The notes under the pieces are model-generated. The model had not been told where the DNA came from. It saw nothing but the letters and a program-made list of their open reading frames with translations, and did no database searches. Source: Chitinophaga fulva (lineage in GTDB: Bacteria; Bacteroidota; Bacteroidia; Chitinophagales; Chitinophagaceae). From it: a stretch of 64,000 bases of DNA. The DNA lies in NCBI RefSeq assembly GCF_012927205.1, contig NZ_JABBGC010000003.1, positions 682,001 through 746,000 on the forward strand, given 5' to 3'. The number at the start of each line of letters is the position of its first letter. Positions within the stretch are counted from its first letter, which is position 1. Below are positions 52,608 through 61,885 of the stretch, in pieces. A program made the position numbers and the translations under genes.

Positions 52608-52661
52608 AAATAGTAGCTCGGATGTATATACGTAAAATACGCCATTTTTTCATCAAACGAG

Positions 52662-53777
52662 CTAATGCAATAAGACTTTTATTAACAGGTCTGTTTCCTC
52701 CTGCGTATTAAAGCTATGTAGCACGATCCGCAACCGCTCCTCCCCCTGCGGCACCGTAGGATGCAGTATGGCCCGCACATCCAGCCCTGCCGACTGCAGC
52801 ATGGCTGCAATGGTACGGGTGTTCTCATTGCCCCGTGTCAGTACCCCCTGAATAGGCGTTTCTCCGGGCAATAACGTCAACGAATGCACGCCGGCGCGGA
52901 ACTGCCGGATAAGGGCCGACAGCTGTTCACGGGCTTCGTCCATATAAGGGAAAAGACTGTAGCTTGCCTGGATAGCGGCAATGGCCGCCGCCGGCAAGGC
53001 GGTGGTATAAATCAGCGACCGGGAAAAATTGATCAGGTAGTCCCGCAACGTGGCGGAACCTAACACTACAGCGCCATGACAGCCCACCGCTTTCCCGAAT
53101 GTATGCACCCGCGCGAAACAGGCGTCTTCCAGCCCCAATGCCTGCACCAGCCCGGCTCCTTTAGGTCCCACCACACCGGTGGCATGGGCCTCGTCCACGA
53201 TCAGGTGCGCCCCATATTCATTACACAACGACACAATGGCCTGCAAGGGCGCCATATCGCCATCCATGGAGTAAACCGACTCTACTGCCACAAAACAGTT
53301 GCCACCGGCGTTGTTGATCTTTTTACGGAGATCATCCATATCATTATGCCGGAAGGAAAAAGTCTGTGCATTGGACAAACGCATGCCGTCACGGATAGAC
53401 GCATGTACCAGCTGGTCATAGACCACGGTATCACCCTTCTGCGGCACACTGGAAAACAGGCCCAGGTTGGCATCGTAACCGGAATTGTAAATCAACGCGG
53501 CATCTGCCTGATGAAAAGCCGCTAAATCAGCTTCCACATCATTGATCCATTGATAGTTGCCCGCCAGCAACCGCGACCCGGTACTGCCATGCCACACCGG
53601 CCGCTCCTGCTGCAACTCCCGTACTTTCTCCTGTAAGGCCGCACTACGCGCCAGTCCCAGGTAATCATTGGAACAGAAATCAACAAGTTGGTCCGGCAAG
53701 CGCAACTCCCGGAATGAATGATGTTCGCGCCGTTGTAACAACGGCTGTAACAAAAAGGGCTCTGGACTTCTGTGCAT
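52662..53777 (-). CDS. bioF: PLP-dependent alpha-oxoamine synthase, BioF-like
   Basis: The TTG at 53831 would overlap the divergent miaE promoter, so the ATG at 53777 is chosen (371 residues). The enzyme has the AON-synthase pattern: DFCSNDYLGLA, GSTGSRLLAGN, VDEAHATG (194-201) and the PLP lysine in HTFGKAVGCHGA (Lys229). 8-amino-7-oxononanoate synthase (biotin step 1) is the best call; 2-amino-3-ketobutyrate CoA ligase and serine palmitoyltransferase belong to the same family and cannot be fully excluded. No other bio genes are in the window. Confidence 0.85.
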   Translation of the reverse strand: MHRSPEPFLLQPLLQRREHHSFRELRLPDQLVDFCSNDYLGLARSAALQEKVRELQQERPVWHGSTGSRLLAGNYQWINDVEADLAAFHQADAALIYNSGYDANLGLFSSVPQKGDTVVYDQLVHASIRDGMRLSNAQTFSFRHNDMDDLRKKINNAGGNCFVAVESVYSMDGDMAPLQAIVSLCNEYGAHLIVDEAHATGVVGPKGAGLVQALGLEDACFARVHTFGKAVGCHGAVVLGSATLRDYLINFSRSLIYTTALPAAAIAAIQASYSLFPYMDEAREQLSALIRQFRAGVHSLTLLPGETPIQGVLTRGNENTRTIAAMLQSAGLDVRAILHPTVPQGEERLRIVLHSFNTQEETDLLIKVLLH

Positions 53778-53815
53778 ATACAAATGGGCTTTTAGCAAAT
53801 TAACAGATTCAATAC

Positions 53816-53823
53816 TATCTTCG
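53816..53823 (+). promoter_or_regulatory. Probable -7 box of miaE
   Basis: TATCTTCG fits TAnnTTNG and ends 35 nt before the miaE ATG at 53859; a TTTAG near 53791-53795 is a weak -33. Confidence 0.45.
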
Positions 53824-53858
53824 CACGACAAAAATAACCAATACCAGAAAGCGAAAAC

Positions 53859-54455
53859 ATGAGCAAAGTATCCATACTTGGATTAAAATTACCTACCGAC
53901 CCCCGTTGGGTGAACCTGGCAGCTATTTCCCTGCAGGACATCCTCACGGACCATGCCTACTGTGAACAGAAAGCCGCCTCCTCTGCCATCTCCCTTATCC
54001 AGCGCAATCCGGAAAGAGAAAGACTGGTACAGGAACTGGCGCCTATCGTTACGGAAGAATGGGGACATTTCCGGCAGGTACTGGCCGAGATGAAGAAAAG
54101 AGGACTCCCCCTGGGGAAACAACGGAAAGACGATTATGTGAACGCCCTCATGGACAACCGCGTCAAAGGCGGCAATGCCGATGATGCCTTCCTCGATGCC
54201 CTGCTAATCTTCGCCCTCATTGAAGCCCGCAGCTGTGAACGCTTCCGCCTGCTCAGCGAAGGACTGGAAGATGAATACCTGCGCGAATTCTACCGCCGCT
54301 TCATGATCTCCGAAGCCGGCCACTACAGGTTATTTATCGATCTGGCGAATGAATATTTCCCGGAAGAAAAAGTACGTAAAAGATGGGAGGAGTGGCTGAA
54401 AATGGAAGCTGAAATCCTGAAGAATATTGAAGTGCGCGGCGACCGCATGCACTAA
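53859..54455 (+). CDS. miaE: tRNA-(ms2io6A)-hydroxylase MiaE
   Basis: The 198-residue ferritin-like di-iron enzyme shows the ligand pattern Glu36 (AYCEQKA), Glu67-x-x-His70 (EEWGH), Glu121 (IEARS) and Glu151-x-x-His154 (EAGH). It hydroxylates the isopentenyl group of ms2i6A37 in tRNA, using O2. Length and motifs match the family. Divergent from bioF-like gene, convergent with the patatin gene. Confidence 0.93.
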   Translation: MSKVSILGLKLPTDPRWVNLAAISLQDILTDHAYCEQKAASSAISLIQRNPERERLVQELAPIVTEEWGHFRQVLAEMKKRGLPLGKQRKDDYVNALMDNRVKGGNADDAFLDALLIFALIEARSCERFRLLSEGLEDEYLREFYRRFMISEAGHYRLFIDLANEYFPEEKVRKRWEEWLKMEAEILKNIEVRGDRMH

Positions 54456-54463
54456 TTTTTTTT

Positions 54464-54523
54464 CATTTTGATATTTGGATATTTTACCGGCAGATGCTTA
54501 TAAAATATCCAAATATCAAAATG
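54464..54523. terminator. Long bidirectional hairpin after miaE
   Basis: Perfect 23-bp AT-rich inverted repeat, arms 54464-54486 and 54501-54523, 14-nt loop, flanked by T- and A-runs. It separates convergent miaE and the patatin gene. Its first 13 nt (CATTTTGATATTT) recur at 58392-58404 next to another long hairpin, so it may belong to a repeat family. Confidence 0.7.
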
Positions 54524-54529
54524 GAAAAA

Positions 54530-56791
54530 TCAGAAATTAAATCCGAAGTTCACATAAAACTTCAGCTTGCCTGACTGGTCACTGTACATCATGGTAGCTT
54601 CTATAGGCCCGAGACGACTGCTATAACCCGCTCCCAGTCCATACCCCGTCAATCCGCTATAAGTGCTTTGGTTCCCCAGCAAACTACTGTTGTACAAAGC
54701 AGCACCTACCCGTGGTATCGCATAAATATTACGCACTACTTCATATTGCCACGCTGCCTGTACAGCCGCCACTTTCGGAGAAATCACCTCCCCTTCGAAC
54801 ACCCCTATGAACGGCACCTGATTACGGACCACATCATTCATCCCGCCCACTATATAACTACTCACCACCGATTCATGATAATTAAAATTCCATCCCAGAT
54901 TACCATCAAATTCCAACGCTGACTTAATACCCAGTGGTACATAATATTTTGCATTGACCACCAGCCGTTGATAATTATTGAACCGGATGCCTGCACTGTC
55001 AAGGTCCAGGGGCACCCCACCGTTGTTAACATTAATACCGGAATGCTGATTGTAAATATATCCCCCTTCAATGTTGAACAGTAGCCCGCTGGTAGGATAC
55101 ATCTTCCGGTTGAGCGAATTTACACCCAGAAAGGCATAGGTATTCAGTTGATTGGTGCTGCCCCTTACTTCCACAAACGGGGAATACTGTGGCTTGTATT
55201 TGATGTACTCCCAGCGCGTACCCGCACCAAAAGCGACATTACCGCCAAGGGAATATTGCAGGTTGATGTCTACATTCGCGTACTTATTGCGATAGAGCTG
55301 CATCTTGGTCAGGTCTTCATCATAAAACGTCAGTGCAGTGTTTTCGTAGTAGGCGCCCAGCCCGAAACCAAAGCTACGGCTGCGCCCCAGGTACTTGAAA
55401 TACTGTGCCTTCAGCCGCGGATTTTCGCTGATGGCCATACTCACGAAGGAACGGGAGTTAGGCACAACAAAATTCCGCTGCGTAAGGTTGAGAATAGCGC
55501 TGGCGCCGGTAAGCGTATTGTAGTTGATCGCAAACTTGACGTATGTCAGCGGGTTTTCTTCCGCGGCGATCTCCATCCTGTATTGACCATATCCTTCCGG
55601 GTGCAGTTTATAGAGGATCTGTTTGAAGAAGCGGGTACCATACACCCTTTGGATAGCTTCCCGCAACTGAGCATTGGTATAACAGCCCCCAGGCTTCAGG
55701 TGCAGCCTTTGCAGGAAAAATTTCTCATCAGAATGTACCAGCCCCGACACATGAATACTGCTCAGCTCCACATCTGCCGAAAAAGGCAGCCTGTTGACGT
55801 TTGCCAGATGCGCATTCAGCGAGTCCGCCAGATGTTTGAACACCGGGTACATCTCCCGTCCTTTCCGTTTACCTATCTCGATGATAGAATCCACACTGTT
55901 GAAAGCGGCGGCTGAATAGTTCTCCAGTTCAGTATTGACCGGTATATAGATATCACACAGTTTACGGGCCTTTTCGAAATCGGCGGCATCCTTATAAAAA
56001 CCCAGCTGGTACAGGATATCAAAAGGGGTCACCAGCTGGTCAGCCTTACGCAGTCCTCCGCTCACATTGGAGCCGATCACGATGTCTGCGCCCATGTCTT
56101 TGGCGGTGATCACCGGGAAGTTGCGGACAACACCGCCATCCACCAGTTTGCGGTTCCCTATTTTTACGGCCGTGAAGATAGACGGGATAGCCATACTGGC
56201 ACGCATACTCGTTACTATCTCCCCCGAGTCCAGCGTGACGATCTCGCCGGTGGCCACATCCGTGGCAATGCATTTGAAGGGAATATCAAACGTTGAAAAG
56301 TCCTTTTTATCCTTCACTGGCCAACTGAGCTTCGCCAGCTCCAGCCACAGGGCCTCACCGGAAATAACACCGGAAGCCAGCTTGGGACGGCCGTATTCAA
56401 AAGGGATCTCAATAATATATTTATTGTACTCGTTTTTTTCTTCGTAGGAAATATCTGTCAATACCGGCTGATTGGTAAATAAGCTGTTCCAGTCCAGCCG
56501 CCGGGCCACGGCTTCGATGGAATCGCCGGAGTAGCCCATGGCATAGAGCGCGCCCACAATACTACCCATACTCGTTCCCGTGAGATAATCGATTTTAAGC
56601 CCCGCACTGTCAATCGCTTCCAGAATGCCGATATGCGCGAGGCCGCGGGCGCCACCGCCACTGAGCGTCAGCCCGATTTTAGGCCCGTTATGGGCAGACT
56701 GCTGCGCCTGTAAGCTTGTACAGAAAAATAACTGACCTAATAACAATACAAAAATTAGTCTACCGAAATAATATAACTGTCCCTGATTCAT
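54530..56791 (-). CDS. Patatin-like phospholipase with POTRA/BamA-type barrel (PlpD-like)
   Basis: The 753-residue protein has a signal peptide (to about AQ30) and a patatin domain with GGGARG oxyanion loop (45-50), GTSMG nucleophile elbow (Ser74) and Asp218 (VDGGVVRNF). A POTRA-like stretch (~335-405, HVSGLVHSDEKFFLQRL) and a C-terminal surface-antigen barrel ending SGKLKFYVNFGFNF follow. This is the layout of the type Vd autotransporter PlpD. The lipase could act on phospholipids at or beyond the outer membrane. Confidence 0.92.
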   Translation of the reverse strand: MNQGQLYYFGRLIFVLLLGQLFFCTSLQAQQSAHNGPKIGLTLSGGGARGLAHIGILEAIDSAGLKIDYLTGTSMGSIVGALYAMGYSGDSIEAVARRLDWNSLFTNQPVLTDISYEEKNEYNKYIIEIPFEYGRPKLASGVISGEALWLELAKLSWPVKDKKDFSTFDIPFKCIATDVATGEIVTLDSGEIVTSMRASMAIPSIFTAVKIGNRKLVDGGVVRNFPVITAKDMGADIVIGSNVSGGLRKADQLVTPFDILYQLGFYKDAADFEKARKLCDIYIPVNTELENYSAAAFNSVDSIIEIGKRKGREMYPVFKHLADSLNAHLANVNRLPFSADVELSSIHVSGLVHSDEKFFLQRLHLKPGGCYTNAQLREAIQRVYGTRFFKQILYKLHPEGYGQYRMEIAAEENPLTYVKFAINYNTLTGASAILNLTQRNFVVPNSRSFVSMAISENPRLKAQYFKYLGRSRSFGFGLGAYYENTALTFYDEDLTKMQLYRNKYANVDINLQYSLGGNVAFGAGTRWEYIKYKPQYSPFVEVRGSTNQLNTYAFLGVNSLNRKMYPTSGLLFNIEGGYIYNQHSGINVNNGGVPLDLDSAGIRFNNYQRLVVNAKYYVPLGIKSALEFDGNLGWNFNYHESVVSSYIVGGMNDVVRNQVPFIGVFEGEVISPKVAAVQAAWQYEVVRNIYAIPRVGAALYNSSLLGNQSTYSGLTGYGLGAGYSSRLGPIEATMMYSDQSGKLKFYVNFGFNF

Positions 56792-56932
56792 CTTGATTAA
56801 TTGCAGCTTCCATTAAAGATAAAGCTTTATTCCGTTAAGATTCCGGTACCGGCACTTGCACCCATAATAATTATTCCCTATCTTTTCCCCTTCAACCGAT
56901 AACCCAAAAACCCATCGCTTAAAATTCGCATA

Positions 56933-58390
56933 ATGCAACAAACCGGGACTAAAACTATCTGGCAGGTGATCATGGCCTCTTCTGCTGGTACACTGATAGA
57001 ATGGTATGACTTCTACATCTTCGGCAGCCTGTCGGCCATTATTTCGGAGAAATTCTTTCCGCCCAGCAATCCGGAACTGGCGTATATCGCCACACTGGCC
57101 ACTTTTGCTGTTGGCTTCATCGTAAGGCCCTTTGGCGCCATCGTTTTCGGCCGGCTCGGTGACCTGGTAGGCCGTAAATACACCTTCCTCCTTACCCTGT
57201 TGATCATGGGCGGCTCTACTTTCGCCATCGGCCTGATACCCAGTTACCATACCATTGGCGTACTGGCCCCTATGCTGGTGTTGCTACTACGCTTGTTACA
57301 GGGTCTGGCACTGGGAGGTGAATACGGCGGAGCAGCCACCTATGTAGCAGAACACTCGCCCAACAACCGCCGCGGCTACTACACCAGCTTCATTCAGACC
57401 ACCGCTACCCTCGGACTGTTCGTGTCACTGGCCGTGATACTGATCACCCGCACCGTGATGACACCGGCCGATTTTAACAACTACGGCTGGCGTATCCCTT
57501 TCCTGTTGTCCGTTTTGCTGGTGATCATGTCTTACTATATCCGCATCCGCTTACAGGAATCCCCTTTATTCATCCAGATGAAAAAAGAGGGCAAAACATC
57601 GGCTAACCCGATCAAAGAAAGCTTTGGTAATAAAGAAAACCTGAAACTGGTACTGATAGCCCTCTTCGGCGCCGCCATGGGACAGGGCGTGGTGTGGTAC
57701 ACCGGACAGTTCTACGCGCTCTCGTTTCTTCAGAAAACGATGAACATCGAATTTGTACAGTCCAACATCATCATCGCCATCGCGCTGCTGCTGGCCACAC
57801 CGCTGTTTATTTACTTCGGTTCGCTGTCCGACCGTATCGGCCGGAAAAAGATTATGCTGACAGGCATGCTTATCGCAGCACTGGCCTACTATCCGATCTA
57901 TAAAACGATGGATACTATCGGTGATGTGAAACAGAAGACAGAACTGACGGAGCTATATAAGATTGAAAGCAACCAGTCAAAAAATGACGCCGGACAATTT
58001 GTGCAGCATACCACCAAGGTACATACCTACTCCGATGGCAGTGTGCTCCGTATCAGCGAAGGCAAACCGGAACTAACGGTCAACAATACACGGATGGCCA
58101 TGCTGGTATTCCTGATTTTCCTACAGGTGGTGTTTGTGACCATGGTATATGCGCCCATCGCAGCTTTCCTGGTGGAGATGTTCCCTACCAGGATACGGTA
58201 TACCTCTATGTCGCTGCCGTATCATATCGGCAACGGCGTTTTCGGCGGACTGTTACCCACCATTTCCACTATCCTGGTAACCCAAACAGGCAACCATCTG
58301 GCCGGGCTGATTTATCCTATAGCCGTGGCCGTTATCTGTTTTCTGATAGGCCTGGTATACATTAAAGACAATAAGAATGTGGAAATTTAG
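56933..58390 (+). CDS. MFS transporter, metabolite:H+ symporter (MHS) family
   Basis: The 485-residue protein has about 12 TM segments and MHS hallmarks: SSAGTLIEWYDFYIFG at the N-terminus, RPFGAIVFGRLGDLVGRK (loop 2-3) and GGEYGGAATYVAEHSP. Between TM8 and TM9 there is an extended hydrophilic insert of ~55 residues (KQKTELTELYKIESNQSKND through TYSDGSVLRISEGK), longer than in ProP/KgtP. Family members import proline, betaine, citrate or alpha-ketoglutarate with protons; substrate is not assigned. Single gene. Confidence 0.92.
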   Translation: MQQTGTKTIWQVIMASSAGTLIEWYDFYIFGSLSAIISEKFFPPSNPELAYIATLATFAVGFIVRPFGAIVFGRLGDLVGRKYTFLLTLLIMGGSTFAIGLIPSYHTIGVLAPMLVLLLRLLQGLALGGEYGGAATYVAEHSPNNRRGYYTSFIQTTATLGLFVSLAVILITRTVMTPADFNNYGWRIPFLLSVLLVIMSYYIRIRLQESPLFIQMKKEGKTSANPIKESFGNKENLKLVLIALFGAAMGQGVVWYTGQFYALSFLQKTMNIEFVQSNIIIAIALLLATPLFIYFGSLSDRIGRKKIMLTGMLIAALAYYPIYKTMDTIGDVKQKTELTELYKIESNQSKNDAGQFVQHTTKVHTYSDGSVLRISEGKPELTVNNTRMAMLVFLIFLQVVFVTMVYAPIAAFLVEMFPTRIRYTSMSLPYHIGNGVFGGLLPTISTILVTQTGNHLAGLIYPIAVAVICFLIGLVYIKDNKNVEI

Positions 58391-58406
58391 ACATTTTGAT
58401 ATTTAA

Positions 58407-58556
58407 TTATTTGATTTACGGATTTTGGGATTTACGAATTTTGAAATTTATAGCGCGAAGATCACATAACAAACAAGTATAGATAAAATCTCGCTTGTTG
58501 GTCTTCGGATTACAAATCCCAAAATTCGTAAATCCCAAAATCCGTAAATCAAATAA
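58407..58556. repeat. Long intergenic inverted repeat (37-bp perfect arms)
   Basis: Arms 58407-58443 and 58520-58556 are perfect complements over 37 bp, with a 76-nt centre that also pairs partly (CGAAGA with TCTTCG, AACAAG with CTTGTT), so the full unit folds as one hairpin of ~150 nt. Each arm contains an internal near-direct repeat (GATTTACGGATTTTGG / GATTTACGAATTTTG). It lies between convergent genes, and its left flank (CATTTTGATATTT) matches the hairpin at 54464. It may be a dispersed intergenic element that also works as a terminator. Confidence 0.75.
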
Positions 58557-58572
58557 CCAAATAAGAAAATAA

Positions 58573-59544
58573 CTAAATAAAAAAATCGTGGAGGTCGTTG
58601 AGGCGCAGGTACGGGTGTGCCTGCATCAGCTGTTTCACTTTCGTGGCATACGTGCGGCGGAACTGCTGGTGCTGGCTGCTCTCCGGGTTAAACGGGCGGT
58701 GTTGCGCCGCCCTGTTGATCTCCGCAATGGTATGCAACAAGGGCTGGCTGCCGCTGTGGATGGCTGATTTCACCACATGGTCCCACACATAATTGACAGC
58801 CGTTTCATTAGGGTGTACCATGTCTTCCTTATAAAAACGGTAATCGCGCAGGTCATCGATCACCAGTTCATAAGCCGGGAAATACCAGAGGCGGGAAAAT
58901 TTGTTGACCATATGATGCACAGCCTGCAGCAGTACCGCTTTACTGAGATTGTTTTCCACCACGCCATCGCGGACGTAACGCACCGGACTAACAGTGAAGA
59001 GTATATTTACTTTCCGGTTGCGGAAAAACAGCCGGTGCATCATATTATCGAGGGCTGTCACGATCTCTTCCACGGTCAGCAGTCTTTTATAAAAACTGGT
59101 TGCCGGCACTTTGTGGCAGTTGCCCACCAGGTGGCTCCCTTCTTTCAGAAAATAAGCGTGGGCAGAACCCAGCGTAAGCACCAGCCAGTCGGCCTGGTCC
59201 AGCGCCTGCATAGCCGCCTGCTGTTCAGCATTGATCTTTTCCAGCACCGCTTCCGGCGTAGTACCTGAAAAGCGGCTGTGGTGGTCCCAGCTGTGCCAGG
59301 TGTCCTGATGCAGGAAGAGGTCGTCCCGGGTGTACACTTTACCATCCAGGTAGGTGGTGAGTGCCCGTGTGAGGCTCAACGGGTTAAAGAGAATACCGTG
59401 TGGATTGAGGAGGGTATTAAAACGATGCTCCTGCAGTTTGGCCCCTATCTCTTCTGCGAAACAGGAGCCCATGAGCATGATCTTGTCAGTATATTGAATG
59501 CCCGGTTCTATGGTATCTACCGGGAAACCCAGGTGAAATTGCAT
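58573..59544 (-). CDS. GSCFA domain protein
   Basis: The 323-residue protein contains the defining MGSCFAEEIG (25-34), followed by NPHGILFNPLSL, TLGSAHAY and VSPVRYVRDG blocks, as in the GSCFA family, which is related to SGNH/GDSL hydrolases; Ser27 would be the nucleophile and D/H residues near the end (VHPNETA) the rest. No signal peptide. Its natural role is not known. It starts 3 bp after the HMG-CoA lyase stop codon, so these are cotranscribed. Confidence 0.9.
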   Translation of the reverse strand: MQFHLGFPVDTIEPGIQYTDKIMLMGSCFAEEIGAKLQEHRFNTLLNPHGILFNPLSLTRALTTYLDGKVYTRDDLFLHQDTWHSWDHHSRFSGTTPEAVLEKINAEQQAAMQALDQADWLVLTLGSAHAYFLKEGSHLVGNCHKVPATSFYKRLLTVEEIVTALDNMMHRLFFRNRKVNILFTVSPVRYVRDGVVENNLSKAVLLQAVHHMVNKFSRLWYFPAYELVIDDLRDYRFYKEDMVHPNETAVNYVWDHVVKSAIHSGSQPLLHTIAEINRAAQHRPFNPESSQHQQFRRTYATKVKQLMQAHPYLRLNDLHDFFI

Positions 59545-59547
59545 GTA

Positions 59548-60402
59548 TTAGTCTTTAAACACCACGTCTGCCAGCTGCTGGGCGGCCTGCAGGGCGGTCA
59601 TATCGAGAGTCAGCGGCACCTGGCGCTGCTGACAGAACCAGATCATATTTTCTGTAGCCAGGTTGCCCACCAGTTCATCTTTTGCCATCGGGCATCCGCC
59701 AATTCCTTTGATAGCGCTGTCGAACCGCCGGCATCCCTGCTCCCAGGCGGCCTGTACTTTCTCTTCCCAGTTGTGCGGGGCCGAATGGAAATGCGCGCCA
59801 AATTCTACGCGGGGGTAAGCAGGAATCAGGTGCCGGAACAGGCTGGTGATCACTTCCGGATTGGCTACCCCTACGGTATCTGCCAGTGAGATGGTGGTGA
59901 TTTCCATTCTTGCCAGTTCATCTACCCAGCGCAGTACAATCTCGGGGCTGTAAGGGTCCTCATAAGGATTACCAAAGCCCATAGAGATGTACACGACCAG
60001 CTCTTTGCCATTTTTAATGCAGAGTTCCTGCATGGTCTGTACCTGTTCCAGTGACTCAGCGATGGTTTTGTTGGTATTCCTGAGCTGGAATGTTTCGGAG
60101 ACGGAGAACGGGAAGCCGAGGTAGTTGATTTCCTCATGGACCACCGCTTCTTCAGCGCCCCGTACATTCGCCACAATGGCCAGCAGTTTGCTGCGGCTGG
60201 CTGACAGGTCCAGCCGGGACAACACCTCGCGGGTGTCTGCCATCTGCGGAATAGCTTTGGGAGATACAAAACTGCCAAAGTCGAGGGTATCAAAACCAAC
60301 TTTGAGCAGTGCCTGCAGGTAGTTTACCTTTTCTTCCGTGCTGATCATCCTGTGCCATCCCTGCATGGCATCACGCGGACATTCGATTAGTTTCATAGTC
60401 AT
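59548..60402 (-). CDS. Hydroxymethylglutaryl-CoA lyase
   Basis: The 284-residue TIM-barrel enzyme shows the HMGL pattern: ECPRDAMQGW (Arg10, Asp11), FGSFVSPKAIPQMAD, GFPFSVSETF, LADTVGVANP, FGAHFHS (metal-binding His204/His206) and the signature GIGGCPMA (233-240) with active-site Cys237. It splits HMG-CoA to acetoacetate and acetyl-CoA in leucine or ketone metabolism. ATG codons at 60402 and 60396 are both possible. Together with the GSCFA gene it forms a short operon. Confidence 0.92.
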   Translation of the reverse strand: MTMKLIECPRDAMQGWHRMISTEEKVNYLQALLKVGFDTLDFGSFVSPKAIPQMADTREVLSRLDLSASRSKLLAIVANVRGAEEAVVHEEINYLGFPFSVSETFQLRNTNKTIAESLEQVQTMQELCIKNGKELVVYISMGFGNPYEDPYSPEIVLRWVDELARMEITTISLADTVGVANPEVITSLFRHLIPAYPRVEFGAHFHSAPHNWEEKVQAAWEQGCRRFDSAIKGIGGCPMAKDELVGNLATENMIWFCQQRQVPLTLDMTALQAAQQLADVVFKD

Positions 60403-60457
60403 TAGCGGTTACCAGCTACAAATTACGAATTTTACGCCAAGCGAAATCCGTCGTTTG

Positions 60458-61273
60458 TTATGGCTGTACTGTCCGCTGTTTCATGGCCTCATAGAGGATA
60501 ATTCCCGCTGCCACGGACACATTGAACGATTCGAAATTACCCGCCATCGGTATACGGAACAACACATCGGATGCTTTGACAAGCGCAGGATATACGCCTT
60601 TATCTTCAGAACCCATGATCACGGCCACCGGCTCGCGGAGGTCGCAGTCGTAGAGTTTGATTTCTGTTTCCATTTCACTGGAGAGGATCTTGATACCATT
60701 GAGATGCAGGGTATCGATCGCTTTCAGGAGACTGTTCACCCGGCAGATCGCTATTTTTTCGAGTGCGCCGGCGGAGGATTTCATGGCTTCCTCATTGAGG
60801 GCTGCAATGCCTTTGTCGGGGATAATGATGGCCTGTGCGCCGCAACATACCGCGCTGCGGGCGATGGCGCCGATATTGCGGACATCCGTAATACCATCGA
60901 GGATAAGAAAGAGCGGTGTTTCTCCCTGTTCAATCACATGAGAGATCACATCCTGTAAATCGAGATAGCTAACCTGGCCGGTGAGGGCAATAACGCCCTG
61001 GTGATTGGCCTGGGTGAGGCCGTTGAGTTTCTCTACCGGCACTACATTGATGGGAATATTACCAGTAAGGGCCTTTTCTTTGATCTGAGGTATAATATCG
61101 CCGGTGGCGGAGCGCAGCATGTAGATGCGTTCTATCGGCTTGCCACTGTTGAGGGCTTCCATCACCGGTTGCCGGCCAATGATCAGTGATGACTGCTTCG
61201 GACGCGGGCTGGCAGGCCTTTTGGGACCGCCTGATCTTCTTTCACCTTTGAAAGCGTTAAATTTTCTTTCCAT
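60458..61273 (-). CDS. rlmB: 23S rRNA (guanosine-2'-O-)-methyltransferase RlmB (TrmH/SpoU)
   Basis: The TTG at 61282 is in frame, but the ATG at 61273 is preferred. The 271-residue protein has a basic N-terminus, a substrate-binding L30e-like domain (GRQPVMEALNSGKPIERIYML) and a SpoU knot with motif 1 LDGITDVRNIGAIARSA, motif 2 VMGSEDKGV and motif 3 IPMAGNFESFNVSVAAGIILYE. It methylates G2251-equivalent in 23S rRNA. TrmH-like tRNA enzymes are the alternative, but the N-domain favours RlmB. Next to a Nudix gene in the same orientation (26-bp gap). Confidence 0.9.
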   Translation of the reverse strand: MERKFNAFKGERRSGGPKRPASPRPKQSSLIIGRQPVMEALNSGKPIERIYMLRSATGDIIPQIKEKALTGNIPINVVPVEKLNGLTQANHQGVIALTGQVSYLDLQDVISHVIEQGETPLFLILDGITDVRNIGAIARSAVCCGAQAIIIPDKGIAALNEEAMKSSAGALEKIAICRVNSLLKAIDTLHLNGIKILSSEMETEIKLYDCDLREPVAVIMGSEDKGVYPALVKASDVLFRIPMAGNFESFNVSVAAGIILYEAMKQRTVQP

Positions 61274-61298
61274 TTGCTGCAAAGAAACGCATTTTCTG

Positions 61299-61859
61299 TC
61301 AATCCAGCTCCCCTTCCAGCATCATCAGCTTTATTTTCTGGATAGCGACTACGGAGATGGAATCTGTGATATCGTAGTTTTTAACCATCTGATAGACTTC
61401 CTCAAACGGTATTTTTTTTACGAACAGCTCCTCGGTATCTTCCGGTTCTGCCTCCCTTTGCTCCAGCTCCCGCGCAAGGAACACCACGCCGGTTTCATCG
61501 GTCACGGAATTGGACACCGCCAGTTCACAGATCACATCCCAGCGATTGGCCACCAGGCCTGTTTCCTCCAGCAGCTCCCGCTTAGCTGTGTCCAGCGGAT
61601 ATTCTCCCAGCGGGCCGCCACCTTCCGGTATCTCCCAGCTGAATTTTTTCAGCGGGAAGCGGTATTGTCCCACGAGGTAAGTGTTCTGCTGGTCATCCAG
61701 TGCGATCACGCCGATCGCCAGGTTCTTGAAATGCACTACTCCATAGATACCCGGGCCACCGGCAGGATTTAACCCTTCATGGTGAATCACCTGAATCCAT
61801 TTGTTGTCATATCTTACCTCGCTGGAATGTATCGTCCAGGGATTCTTTGTAATATCCAT
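61299..61859 (-). CDS. Nudix hydrolase (ADP-ribose pyrophosphatase-like)
   Basis: The 186-residue protein has an exact Nudix box: Gly80-x5-Glu86-x7-Arg94-Glu95-Leu96-x-Glu98-Glu99-x-Gly101-Leu102. The N-terminal strand region (SSEVRYDNKWIQVIHHE) and length resemble ADP-ribose pyrophosphatases (NudF type). It hydrolyses a nucleoside-diphosphate-linked moiety in the cytoplasm. The gene is in a same-strand series with rlmB and a GNAT gene. Confidence 0.9.
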   Translation of the reverse strand: MDITKNPWTIHSSEVRYDNKWIQVIHHEGLNPAGGPGIYGVVHFKNLAIGVIALDDQQNTYLVGQYRFPLKKFSWEIPEGGGPLGEYPLDTAKRELLEETGLVANRWDVICELAVSNSVTDETGVVFLARELEQREAEPEDTEELFVKKIPFEEVYQMVKNYDITDSISVVAIQKIKLMMLEGELD

Positions 61860-61885
61860 GCTGCAAAGAAAAGGAAAATCCCTTA

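Noticed and set aside
60415..60437. Third copy of the intergenic hairpin family near the HMG-CoA lyase gene
   Set aside because: Only an 11-nt AT-rich word (TTACGAATTTT) is shared and no inverted arm exists nearby.
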